Position numbers and translations under genes: made by a program. Under the pieces are notes generated by a model, which did not search any database, was not told the DNA's origin, and was given only the letters and a program-made list of their open reading frames with translations. From positions 1 to 12,979 of the forward strand of contig DALTWF010000037.1 in NCBI GenBank assembly GCA_029987235.1: a stretch of DNA of 12,979 bases, written 5' to 3'. Positions 6,400-12,860 of this stretch are shown in pieces. Every line of letters starts with the position of its first letter. The first letter of the stretch is position 1. This DNA is from Methanocorpusculum sp. GTDB taxonomy: Archaea; Halobacteriota; Methanomicrobia; Methanomicrobiales; Methanocorpusculaceae.

Positions 6400-6468
6400 A
6401 TACGGTAAAACTGCACCCACAAATACGGTAAAACTATTGCCTCAAATACGGTAAAAGTATCTATCCCA
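6400..6468. repeat. Three 23-bp-period direct repeats (ATACGGTAAAA)
   Basis: The 11-mer ATACGGTAAAA starts at 6400, 6423 and 6446, exactly 23 bp apart. The first two copies extend to ATACGGTAAAACT. The 10-12 bp between cores are not conserved. The array fills most of the 121-bp gap between two convergent genes. The role is unknown. Confidence 0.75.
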
Positions 6469-6470
6469 CT

Positions 6471-6488
6471 AAATAAAGAAAAAAAAAA
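6471..6488 (-). terminator. Oligo-T terminator of the MFS-like gene
   Basis: On the minus strand, a run of ten T followed by CTTTATTT begins 7 bases after the permease stop codon. This is a typical archaeal oligo-T terminator without a hairpin. Confidence 0.65.
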
Positions 6489-6495
6489 CACCGCA

Positions 6496-7758
6496 CTATT
6501 TGACCCCCTTCTTCTCCTTTGCCCCAAGCCACTTGTTATACAGGAATAAAATTATCGAACACACCACTATTGCTGCAGCACCTATTATTATATGTGAATC
6601 AAACCCGGCCGCAAAAAACTTACCATAAGCGTCAAAAATCGAATCCGCACACTGACCAAGATAATAGGAAATCAGAATCAGACTGAAAACAACCGGCGCA
6701 CTTACCGCATTGTACTTTTCAGAAAGAATCGTAAGCGCCAGCGGAAATGCAAAAAACATCAGTGCAGCAACAAATAAAATCTCCACCGGAAGAATAATAT
6801 CATACGGAACCGCAGGCGAAATAATGCCAAGCGGGGCAATACCCAGAAAAACAATCGCAAGCACAATATATTTATTGGTGATTTTCTGCAGCCGCTTGGT
6901 TAAAAATACTGAACCGATGATTAAAATGAGATTAAGAACTCCGATAAGCAGCGGACCCATAAATTCCACATCTTCGAATGCATAAACCGTTTCTGCATCA
7001 TTAATCGCCTGCGCAAGAATAAAACCGAGCGCAAAGAAAATCCCTATCGAAATCCAGAAATACACATCGGTAATGATATTTCTTACTATACGCAGGAATC
7101 GCCTTTCATCAACCCACGGCTTCCTCTTCTTTGGCACATTCTCTTTTTCTTTTAAGATTTCAACAAGCGGAAGCGTACAAAAGACGACAAAGGCAAGAAT
7201 CAGAAAAGAAGGAACAATATCGATACTCAGAAGCATCAGACTCAGAACCGGAGTTAAAACAATACTGATAAGACTGTGCGAGGTAAATATTGCAGCAGAC
7301 AAAAACGGCACATATTTGTGCTTAATATGCTTTTCCGCCGCAGTATAGACAATACCATACGACAAAGCCCCCCCTGCAGCACCCCAGACAATACCGAATA
7401 AAAGCATTGGAACTATACTAGGTGCATTTGCGATAAAACAAAAACCGATAATTCCTAAAATCTCAAGAATAAGACCAAAACGCATCACACGGTAACAGGA
7501 GTATTTCATCGCAAAAAAACTGAACAAAATTGAAAAGAACCCGGAAAAAATAAGCATGGCGGTTGTTGCGATGGAAAACTTTCCGTAATGAAAACCCCCT
7601 TCAATTCCTGTTGCATTGGTAATTACGCTTGTTGCATCCATCAATCCATAGAAAAAACCGTTAATGACGCAGGCTGCAATAACAACCATAAACAGCAGAC
7701 CGTATTTCGTTGCACAGATACGGCGGTACAGGTTTATAACCGGCGGAATAATTTCCAT
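6496..7758 (-). CDS. MFS-like membrane permease
   Basis: A 420-residue polytopic protein with about twelve hydrophobic segments in two groups. They are split by a charged cytoplasmic loop around residues 206-233 (LKEKENVPKKRKPWVDERRF), the classic MFS 6+6 layout. The loop after the second segment pair carries the MKYSCYRVMRFG stretch (about 84-95) in the place of the MFS motif A, but it lacks the usual G-x-x-x-D-R-x-G-R-R/K pattern, so the protein is a divergent member. Residues at the C-terminus (KWLGAKEKKGVK) are basic and cytoplasmic by the positive-inside rule. Substrate unknown. It is single, divergent from thrS and convergent with cbiZ. No strong ribosome-binding site precedes the ATG, and a TATA-like AAATTAAATA (7789-7797) points to a leader of about 10 bases. 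Confidence 0.75.
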   Translation of the reverse strand: MEIIPPVINLYRRICATKYGLLFMVVIAACVINGFFYGLMDATSVITNATGIEGGFHYGKFSIATTAMLIFSGFFSILFSFFAMKYSCYRVMRFGLILEILGIIGFCFIANAPSIVPMLLFGIVWGAAGGALSYGIVYTAAEKHIKHKYVPFLSAAIFTSHSLISIVLTPVLSLMLLSIDIVPSFLILAFVVFCTLPLVEILKEKENVPKKRKPWVDERRFLRIVRNIITDVYFWISIGIFFALGFILAQAINDAETVYAFEDVEFMGPLLIGVLNLILIIGSVFLTKRLQKITNKYIVLAIVFLGIAPLGIISPAVPYDIILPVEILFVAALMFFAFPLALTILSEKYNAVSAPVVFSLILISYYLGQCADSIFDAYGKFFAAGFDSHIIIGAAAIVVCSIILFLYNKWLGAKEKKGVK

Positions 7759-7788
7759 AAGTTACTTATTGATTTGGAGGAAGAGGGT

Positions 7789-7797
7789 ATTTAATTT
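7789..7797 (-). promoter_or_regulatory. Candidate TATA box of the MFS-like gene
   Basis: AAATTAAATA on the minus strand is centred about 35 bp before the ATG at 7758, which places the predicted start of transcription near 7768. Confidence 0.4.
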
Positions 7798-7801
7798 CAC
7801 G

Positions 7802-7847
7802 ATACATATCCGGCAAATACATATTCTCTGAAATCCTATATACATAT
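7802..7847 (+). promoter_or_regulatory. thrS promoter region with three ATACATAT copies
   Basis: The octamer ATACATAT occurs at 7802, 7817 and 7840. The last copy overlaps CTATATACAT (7836-7845), the best TATA box for thrS, which predicts transcription from about 7865 and a leader of about 15 bases. The other copies could be spare TATA elements or regulator sites. Confidence 0.45.
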
Positions 7848-7880
7848 TCGTTATTCACAAACTCAATTAGAGAACACGTC

Positions 7881-9641
7881 ATGAAAGTAATATACAGCGA
7901 CGGAAAAGTCGGCGAATGTCCAAAAGAGGACGAACTCCACGTCATTCGTCACACGGCAGCCCACATTTTGGCACAGGCTGTCCAGCACCTCTACCCGAAA
8001 GCATCTTTTGCCTACGGTCCTGCAACCGAAAAAGGATTCTACTATGATGTAGATTTGGGCGATGCAAAAATCTCCGACACTGACCTGCCGGCAATAGAAA
8101 AAGAGATGCAGAACATTGTCAAGGCAAACCTGCAGATTACTCCGTTTATTCTTCCCCGTGCAGAAGCAATCAAACTCATGCAGGAAAGAAACGAGCCGTA
8201 CAAAGTAGAACATATCGCAGACCTTGCAGAAGATGTACCCCTTAGTTTCTATCAGCAGGGCGACTATATTGATATGTGCGTCGGTCCGCACTTAACCTAT
8301 ACCAAGACCCTTAAGGCATTCAAACTGACCGGTCTTTCCGGCGCATACTGGAAGAACAACAGCGAAAACAAGATGCTGACGAGAATCAACGGTACTGCAT
8401 TCGCATCCGCAAAGGAACTCGAAGATTTCCTCAAACTCCAGGAAGAAGCCGAACGCCGCGACCACAGAAAGATTGGAAAAGAGATGAAACTCTTCATGTT
8501 CGCAGACGAAGGACCGGGATTTCCGTTCTTCCTGCCAAACGGCATGATTATCAAAAACGAGCTGCTGAACTACTGGCGTGACTTGCACAAAGAACACGGA
8601 TACCAGGAGATTTCCACCCCGTTAATCATGAACCGCAGCCTCTGGGAACGCTCAGGTCACTGGGACCACTACAAGGAGAATATGTACGGTACCGTAATCG
8701 ACGATGAGGATTTCTGCATTAAACCGATGAACTGCCCCGGTGGTGTAATGGTTTATGCGAACGAGCCGAGAAGCTACCGCGATTTACCGATGCGCCTTGC
8801 AGAGGTCGGTACTGTTCACCGCCACGAATTAAAAGGAACCCTGCACGGCTTATTCCGTGTCCGCTGTTTCAATCAGGACGATGCACATATCTTCATGCGC
8901 AAAGACCAGATTGCAGATGAAATTGCAGGTGTGGTTAATCTTATCAATACTGTTTACACCAAGTTCGGATTCGAATACTTCCTTGAACTCTCCACCCGTC
9001 CTGAAAACTCAATGGGTTCCGATGAAGACTGGGATGCAGCAACCACCGGTCTCAAAGACGCTCTGGAAAAACTGAAGCTGCCCTATACCATTAACGAGGG
9101 AGACGGAGCTTTCTACGGTCCGAAGATTGACTTCCACCTGCGCGACTGCATTGGAAGGACCTGGCAGTGCGGAACGATTCAACTTGATTTCCAGATGCCG
9201 CAGAACTTCGACCTTACCTATGTCGATGAAAACGATGCACGCCCGCGTCCGATTATGATTCACCGTGTAGCATTCGGTTCTATTGAGCGGTTCATCGGTA
9301 TCCTGACCGAGCACTTTGCAGGAAAGTTCCCGGTCTGGCTTGCTCCGATGCAGGCAAAAGTCCTTCTTGTCTCAAAGAATGCAGCTGACTTTGCAGACGA
9401 GGTTGTTGCAAAACTGAAAGACGCAAAGGTCCGTGTCGAACTTGACAACCGCAATGAAAAAATCGGCTACATGATTCGTCAGGCGCAGTACACCGAACGT
9501 GTGCCCTACATGGTTATTATCGGCGACAAAGAACTTGAGTCAAAGACTGTATCAATAAGAACCCGTGACAGCAAGACTGTTTCCATGTCTGTCGATGAGT
9601 TTGTGACAAAAATTACCGGCGAAATCCGCGACCGGGCATAA
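7881..9641 (+). CDS. thrS: Threonyl-tRNA synthetase, bacterial type, lacking the TGS domain
   Basis: This class II enzyme charges tRNA-Thr with threonine in the cytoplasm. It is the bacterial/eukaryotic type: an N2 editing domain (about 18-180) with HTAAH (H24, H28) and C133/H137, whose spacing equals E. coli H73/H77/C182/H186. The catalytic core (about 200-480) carries the zinc ligands C285 (MNCPGG), H336 (DDAHIF) and H461 (MIHRVAFGS), and motif 2 R314 (TVHRHE). The anticodon-binding domain is about 487-586. The N-terminal TGS domain of about 50-60 residues is missing: the protein starts 49 residues later than E. coli ThrS and keeps only a short strand (MKVIYSDGKV). The D-aminoacyl-deacylase-like editing domain usual in archaeal ThrRS is also absent. 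The start at 7881 fits the promoter, and no upstream coding extension is possible before the divergent gene. Confidence 0.96.
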   Translation: MKVIYSDGKVGECPKEDELHVIRHTAAHILAQAVQHLYPKASFAYGPATEKGFYYDVDLGDAKISDTDLPAIEKEMQNIVKANLQITPFILPRAEAIKLMQERNEPYKVEHIADLAEDVPLSFYQQGDYIDMCVGPHLTYTKTLKAFKLTGLSGAYWKNNSENKMLTRINGTAFASAKELEDFLKLQEEAERRDHRKIGKEMKLFMFADEGPGFPFFLPNGMIIKNELLNYWRDLHKEHGYQEISTPLIMNRSLWERSGHWDHYKENMYGTVIDDEDFCIKPMNCPGGVMVYANEPRSYRDLPMRLAEVGTVHRHELKGTLHGLFRVRCFNQDDAHIFMRKDQIADEIAGVVNLINTVYTKFGFEYFLELSTRPENSMGSDEDWDAATTGLKDALEKLKLPYTINEGDGAFYGPKIDFHLRDCIGRTWQCGTIQLDFQMPQNFDLTYVDENDARPRPIMIHRVAFGSIERFIGILTEHFAGKFPVWLAPMQAKVLLVSKNAADFADEVVAKLKDAKVRVELDNRNEKIGYMIRQAQYTERVPYMVIIGDKELESKTVSIRTRDSKTVSMSVDEFVTKITGEIRDRA

Positions 9642-9642
9642 T

Positions 9643-9651
9643 ATTTTTTTT
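9643..9651 (+). terminator. Oligo-T terminator of thrS
   Basis: A run of eight T begins 3 bases after the thrS stop codon. The small palindrome that follows it (9653-9665) lies on the wrong side for a bacterial-style terminator. Confidence 0.6.
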
Positions 9652-9652
9652 C

Positions 9653-9678
9653 GGCACATTGTGCCAGAAGTATATATA
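9653..9678 (+). promoter_or_regulatory. SDR gene promoter: palindrome plus TATA box
   Basis: GGCAC-ATT-GTGCC (9653-9665) is a perfect 5-bp-arm palindrome ending 5 bp before a strong TATA box, GTATATATACC-like, at 9670-9678. The box is centred about 30 bp before the ATG at 9704, so the transcript should be leaderless or nearly so. The palindrome is placed where a repressor or activator could touch the BRE. Confidence 0.55.
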
Positions 9679-9703
9679 CCAGTAAAACATATTACCTTTT
9701 ACC

Positions 9704-10474
9704 ATGAAGAACTATTTTGACTTAACCGGCAAAGTCGCTGTAATTACCGGCGCTTCATCAGGACTTGGCGTACAGATGGCTAAAGCACTCGCAAATCAGG
9801 GCGCAGCAATCTGCGTACTTGCCCGCCGCAAAGAACGCATTGAAGCAGTGGCAAAAGAAATTCATGAAACCTACGGAGTGGAAACCCTGGCTGTAGTCTG
9901 CGACGTTACCGACACCGGAAAAGTCAACGCTGCACGCGATGAAATCTATGCAAAATTCGGTCATGCAGACATTATTGTAAACTCCGCGGGAACCGGCGGT
10001 ATTACGCCGACTGTGGATGTAACCGATGATCAGTTAATGCAGGAAGTAAACATTGACCTGGTCGGTACCTTCAAAATGGCACGCGCCTTCGCACCGGGCA
10101 TGATTAAAAACGGATTCGGCAGAATCATCAACATTGCCTCAATGTACGGTCTTGTTGGAAACATGGCAGCACCTTCTGCACCGTATCACGCAGCAAAGGG
10201 CGCCGTTGTAAACCTGACCCGTGCACTTGCAGCAGAATGGGGACAAAACGGCATTACCGTAAACTCAATCTGTCCCGGTTACTTCTATACTGAACTGACC
10301 GCAGCAACTCTTGACACCGAATGGTTTACCGCCTATGCAAAAGGCGCAGTACCGCTTGGTCGTTATGGAAAAGAGGGCGAACTTGACACCACCGTAATCT
10401 ATCTTGCCTCGCCGCTTTCAACCTATGTCAATGGTATGAATATTGCCGTAGACGGCGGATACACCTGCATCTGA
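9704..10474 (+). CDS. Short-chain dehydrogenase/reductase (SDR), classical type
   Basis: The 256-residue product is the standard size for a classical SDR, a cytoplasmic NAD(P)H-dependent oxidoreductase with a Rossmann fold. Visible motifs are the cofactor loop TGASSGLG (15-22), CDVTD (66-70), NSAG (93-96) and the catalytic set N116, S146, Y161, K165 (YHAAK). They are followed by NSICPGY (187-193) and the C-terminal NGMNIAVDGGY. Arginines 41 and 42 after the second strand favour NADP(H). It most resembles gluconate 5-dehydrogenase/3-oxoacyl-ACP-reductase-like members, but the substrate cannot be fixed from sequence. It has its own promoter behind thrS and converges on upp. Confidence 0.9.
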   Translation: MKNYFDLTGKVAVITGASSGLGVQMAKALANQGAAICVLARRKERIEAVAKEIHETYGVETLAVVCDVTDTGKVNAARDEIYAKFGHADIIVNSAGTGGITPTVDVTDDQLMQEVNIDLVGTFKMARAFAPGMIKNGFGRIINIASMYGLVGNMAAPSAPYHAAKGAVVNLTRALAAEWGQNGITVNSICPGYFYTELTAATLDTEWFTAYAKGAVPLGRYGKEGELDTTVIYLASPLSTYVNGMNIAVDGGYTCI

Positions 10475-10490
10475 AAGCGCACGAAAAAAG

Positions 10491-10510
10491 TGTCAGGAGA
10501 AATCCTGACA
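10491..10510. terminator. Bidirectional hairpin terminator between SDR and upp
   Basis: TGTCAGGA and TCCTGACA form a perfect 8-bp stem with a GAAA tetraloop (as read on the plus strand) in the 39-bp gap between two convergent genes. A run of six A lies on its left, giving a T tract on the minus strand for upp. An A/T-rich tract lies on its right for the SDR transcript. Confidence 0.7.
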
Positions 10511-10513
10511 AAA

Positions 10514-11143
10514 TTATTTTGTTCCGAAAATTCTGTCGCCCGCGTCTCCGAGACCCGGGACAATGTAACAGTTCTCATTTAAGGTTTCATCAAGCGCTGC
10601 AACATAGATATCTACATCAGGATGCACTTTCTGCACTGCATTGACACCCTGCGGTGCTGCAACAAGACACATCAGCCGGATTTTTTTGCCGCCGTACTTT
10701 TTGAGTGAGGTGATAGCATCACATGCACTGCCGCCTGTTGCGAGCATAGGGTCCACGATGATAATTTCAGACTCGGCAATCTCGGCAGGGAGTTTGCAGT
10801 AATACTCAACCGGCTGATGCGTGGTTTCATCACGGTACAGACCGATGTGACCAACTTTTGCAAACGGCATCAGGTTTAACAGACCATCGGTCATGCCAAG
10901 ACCGGCACGGAGAATCGGTATAATTGCAATCTTGTCAGTCGCCATTACCGGTTTTTTGGTCAGGCAGATAGGAGTTTCAACATCAACGAGTTTGATTGCG
11001 AAGTTCTTCGTAACCTCGTAACCCATCAGCATCGAAATTTCGGTCAGCAGTTCACGGAAGTCCTTGCTGCCCGTTTCCTTGTTTCTCATCATAGTCAGCT
11101 TATGGTGAATAAGCGGGTGGTCAACAATATGCAGTATGCTCAT
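10514..11143 (-). CDS. upp: Uracil phosphoribosyltransferase
   Basis: Upp joins uracil to PRPP to give UMP, the salvage entry to pyrimidine nucleotides. The 209-residue product has the family's usual length. It has PILRAGLGMTDG (76-87), the PRPP-binding loop VDPMLATGGSA (130-140) and the uracil-binding GDAGDRIFG (199-207) near the C-terminus. It is cytoplasmic. It is transcribed away from the uracil permease gene across a 109-bp spacer. A TATA-like GGTATTATTT (11167-11176, minus strand) predicts a nearly leaderless transcript. Many Upp enzymes are GTP-activated; this cannot be read from the sequence. Confidence 0.96.
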   Translation of the reverse strand: MSILHIVDHPLIHHKLTMMRNKETGSKDFRELLTEISMLMGYEVTKNFAIKLVDVETPICLTKKPVMATDKIAIIPILRAGLGMTDGLLNLMPFAKVGHIGLYRDETTHQPVEYYCKLPAEIAESEIIIVDPMLATGGSACDAITSLKKYGGKKIRLMCLVAAPQGVNAVQKVHPDVDIYVAALDETLNENCYIVPGLGDAGDRIFGTK

Positions 11144-11166
11144 AAGATAGTATTGGACGCAAGGAC

Positions 11167-11176
11167 AAATAATACC
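11167..11176 (-). promoter_or_regulatory. Candidate TATA box of upp
   Basis: GGTATTATTT on the minus strand is centred about 28 bp before the upp ATG, so transcription would begin within a few bases of the start codon. Confidence 0.45.
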
Positions 11177-11196
11177 TTATCATCTGCTCGCAGTCC

Positions 11197-11211
11197 TGAT
11201 GTCAGACATCA
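11197..11211. promoter_or_regulatory. 15-bp palindrome in upp/uraA spacer, likely operator
   Basis: TGATGT-CAG-ACATCA is a perfect palindrome with 6-bp arms and a 3-bp centre. It ends one base before the uraA TATA element and lies about 21 bp from the upp TATA box. The placement over the uraA BRE is typical of archaeal repressor sites. The binding protein is unknown. Confidence 0.55.
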
Positions 11212-11212
11212 T

Positions 11213-11221
11213 ACTATAAAT
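11213..11221 (+). promoter_or_regulatory. TATA box of uraA
   Basis: ACTATAAAT is close to the archaeal TATA consensus and is centred about 36 bp before the ATG at 11253. Transcription from about 11243 would leave a leader of about 10 bases. Confidence 0.6.
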
Positions 11222-11252
11222 CCTTTCAGGTCCTATATGTGATGATTAAAAC

Positions 11253-12533
11253 ATGGCTTCTGAAAAATCCAGCAAAGCAAAAGAAGGCGGCAAGCTGGTA
11301 ACCTTAGGCATTCAGCACGTTTTTGCAATGTTTGGTTCTACCATTCTTGTCCCGATTCTTACCGGACTGCCGGTCTCTGTTGCTCTTTTCTGCGCGGGTA
11401 TTGGAACGTTAATCTTCCACTTCGTGACAAAAGGCAAAGTACCTGTATTCCTTGGTTCCAGTTTTGCATTCATTGCGGCAATCTGTGTTGTTTCTGCAAC
11501 TGAAGGCATTGAGTATGCAACAGGCGGTATTGCTGCAGCAGGCTGCGTGTATCTTGTTCTCGCAGTCGTTGTCTATTTCGCCGGTGCAGACCGTATTAAA
11601 AAACTGTTTCCGCCGGTAGTCTGCGGTCCGGTTATTATGATTATCGGTCTTATGCTCGCAGGTACTGCAATCAGTTACTTCACTGACGGCTGGTCTTATC
11701 TTGTGGGTGCGATTGTAATTGCAACCGTTATCGTTGTCTCCCTCTTATGCAAAGGATTCATCCGCATGCTTCCGATTCTCTTCGGATTAATCGTCGGCTA
11801 TGTTGCCTGTATGATTTTAACCGGCTGCGGTATTGATGTGGGTCTTGACTATGCAAAGATTACAGGAGCTTCCCTCTTTACCGTTCCTGAGTTCTTCCTG
11901 CCGAAGTTCAGCATTTCCGCAATTTTAATGATTGCTCCTATTGCAATCGTTACATTCATTGAGCACCTTGGAGACATTACCGCAAACGGTGCTGTTGTCG
12001 GTAAAGACTTCTTCAAGGACCCGGGACTTCACAGAACGCTTCTCGGTGACGGTCTTGCATCAATCTTTGCAGGTCTTGTAGGCGGTCCGGCAAACACCAC
12101 GTATTCTGAAAACACCGGTGTTCTTGCAGCAACCAGAAACTACAACCCGAGAACCCTGGAAATTGCAGCAGTGTTTGCTATCCTGATTGCATTTATTGGT
12201 TACATCTCCGGTTTCATCAGCTCTATTCCGAATGCGGTTTTAGGCGGTATGTGTATCATTCTCTTCGGTATGATTGCATCTGTCGGTCTGCGTACTCTTG
12301 TCGAAGCACAGGTGGATTTCAAGAATCAGCGCAATGTCATTATTGTTGGTATTATGTTAATTCTTGCAATCGGCGGTCTTGCAATCCCGATTATTACTGA
12401 AGCAAACTTATATCTTTCCGGTGTTGCACTTGCAGCCCTTATCGGTATTGTCTTAAACCTGGTTCTGCCTGAGCGTCTCGGTATTCCGCCGGAGGAAAGG
12501 GAGAAGAAAAAGGCTGAAGAAAAAGCAGAGTAA
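11253..12533 (+). CDS. uraA: Uracil permease, NCS2/NAT family
   Basis: UraA-type carriers import uracil with protons across the cytoplasmic membrane. The 426-residue product is of normal length with about 14 hydrophobic segments. It has the family signatures: GIQHVFAMFGSTILVPILTG (19-38), KVPVFLGSSFAFI (62-74), FIEHLGDI (235-242) and the NCS2 signature VGGPANTTYSENTGVLAATR (276-295). Glu237 and Glu286 correspond by spacing to E. coli UraA Glu241 and Glu290, which hold uracil. The tail is a charged stretch (EREKKKAEEKAE). It is divergent from upp, making a complete uptake-and-salvage pair with a shared control region. The ATG follows a good TATA box. Uracil is preferred over xanthine because of the upp neighbour and the close likeness to UraA. 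Confidence 0.95.
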   Translation: MASEKSSKAKEGGKLVTLGIQHVFAMFGSTILVPILTGLPVSVALFCAGIGTLIFHFVTKGKVPVFLGSSFAFIAAICVVSATEGIEYATGGIAAAGCVYLVLAVVVYFAGADRIKKLFPPVVCGPVIMIIGLMLAGTAISYFTDGWSYLVGAIVIATVIVVSLLCKGFIRMLPILFGLIVGYVACMILTGCGIDVGLDYAKITGASLFTVPEFFLPKFSISAILMIAPIAIVTFIEHLGDITANGAVVGKDFFKDPGLHRTLLGDGLASIFAGLVGGPANTTYSENTGVLAATRNYNPRTLEIAAVFAILIAFIGYISGFISSIPNAVLGGMCIILFGMIASVGLRTLVEAQVDFKNQRNVIIVGIMLILAIGGLAIPIITEANLYLSGVALAALIGIVLNLVLPERLGIPPEEREKKKAEEKAE

Positions 12534-12547
12534 TTCTGCATTCTATC

Positions 12548-12556
12548 TTTTTTTTT
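12548..12556 (+). terminator. Oligo-T terminator of uraA
   Basis: A run of nine T begins 14 bases after the uraA stop codon, with no hairpin before it. Confidence 0.65.
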
Positions 12557-12562
12557 ATTAGT

Positions 12563-12575
12563 AATATATTTATAG
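12563..12575 (+). promoter_or_regulatory. Candidate TATA box facing the right-edge repeat region
   Basis: AATATATTTATAG resembles a TATA box. Read on the plus strand it predicts a transcript starting near 12596 that would carry all the repeats and hairpins to the right. The A/T-rich element could equally work on the minus strand, or be nothing more than terminator-flanking sequence. Confidence 0.3.
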
Positions 12576-12622
12576 TTTCTATTTAGCGAACAGTATCTAT
12601 CTCCTCCGCGAAAAGCGCAAAA

Positions 12623-12742
12623 GTCAATGAAAAACGCAAAAGATGATTTTAGGTCAGTGACTTTTTTTCGTGATGGAAAAAAGTCAGTGAGTTGTTTTCG
12701 CTCTTGAAAATAGTGAGTGACTTTTTTTCGTATTTTGTTTCG
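12623..12742. repeat. 30-bp-period tandem repeat with T/A-tract hairpins
   Basis: Units begin at 12623, 12653, 12683 and 12713. The core is GTCAGTGA followed by CTTTTTTTCG; the second and fourth units match over 17 of the first 18 bases, the second and third over 23 of 30, and the first only in its opening octamer. Each T tract is followed by an A tract that can pair with it, for example 12661-12669 with 12675-12683 (9 pairs, one G-U). Spacing of about three helical turns would phase the tracts on one DNA face. Confidence 0.75.
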
Positions 12743-12821
12743 CGGTCGGTCGGGTGATTTTTAGGCGAGCGTCAGCGAGCCGGCGGCACGAAGTGACGCA
12801 AAAATCACTCTGCCGACCGCG
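12741..12821. repeat. Large stem-loop with 22-bp arms
   Basis: Arms 12741-12762 and 12800-12821 pair at 21 of 22 positions as RNA (19 Watson-Crick, two G-U, one mismatch). The 37-base GC-rich loop holds a further 6-bp stem (12769-12774 with 12794-12799) that stacks directly on the right arm, and a tiny CAC-GAA-GTG hairpin (12787-12795). Confidence 0.8.
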
Positions 12822-12860
12822 CGCGATTGCAGGAAATCATCATTGAGCAAAATAAGACCT

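Noticed and set aside
6400..6468. Possible CRISPR array (23-bp period)
   Set aside because: An 11-base core with 12-base gaps and three copies is far too short for repeats and spacers.
12623..12742. Possible CRISPR array (30-bp period)
   Set aside because: There is no spacer of typical length between repeats, the copies are contiguous and diverged, and no cas gene is nearby.
12831..12850. Box C-like ATGATGA on the minus strand, suggesting a C/D guide RNA
   Set aside because: No properly spaced CUGA box D or internal D'/C' pair follows on that strand.
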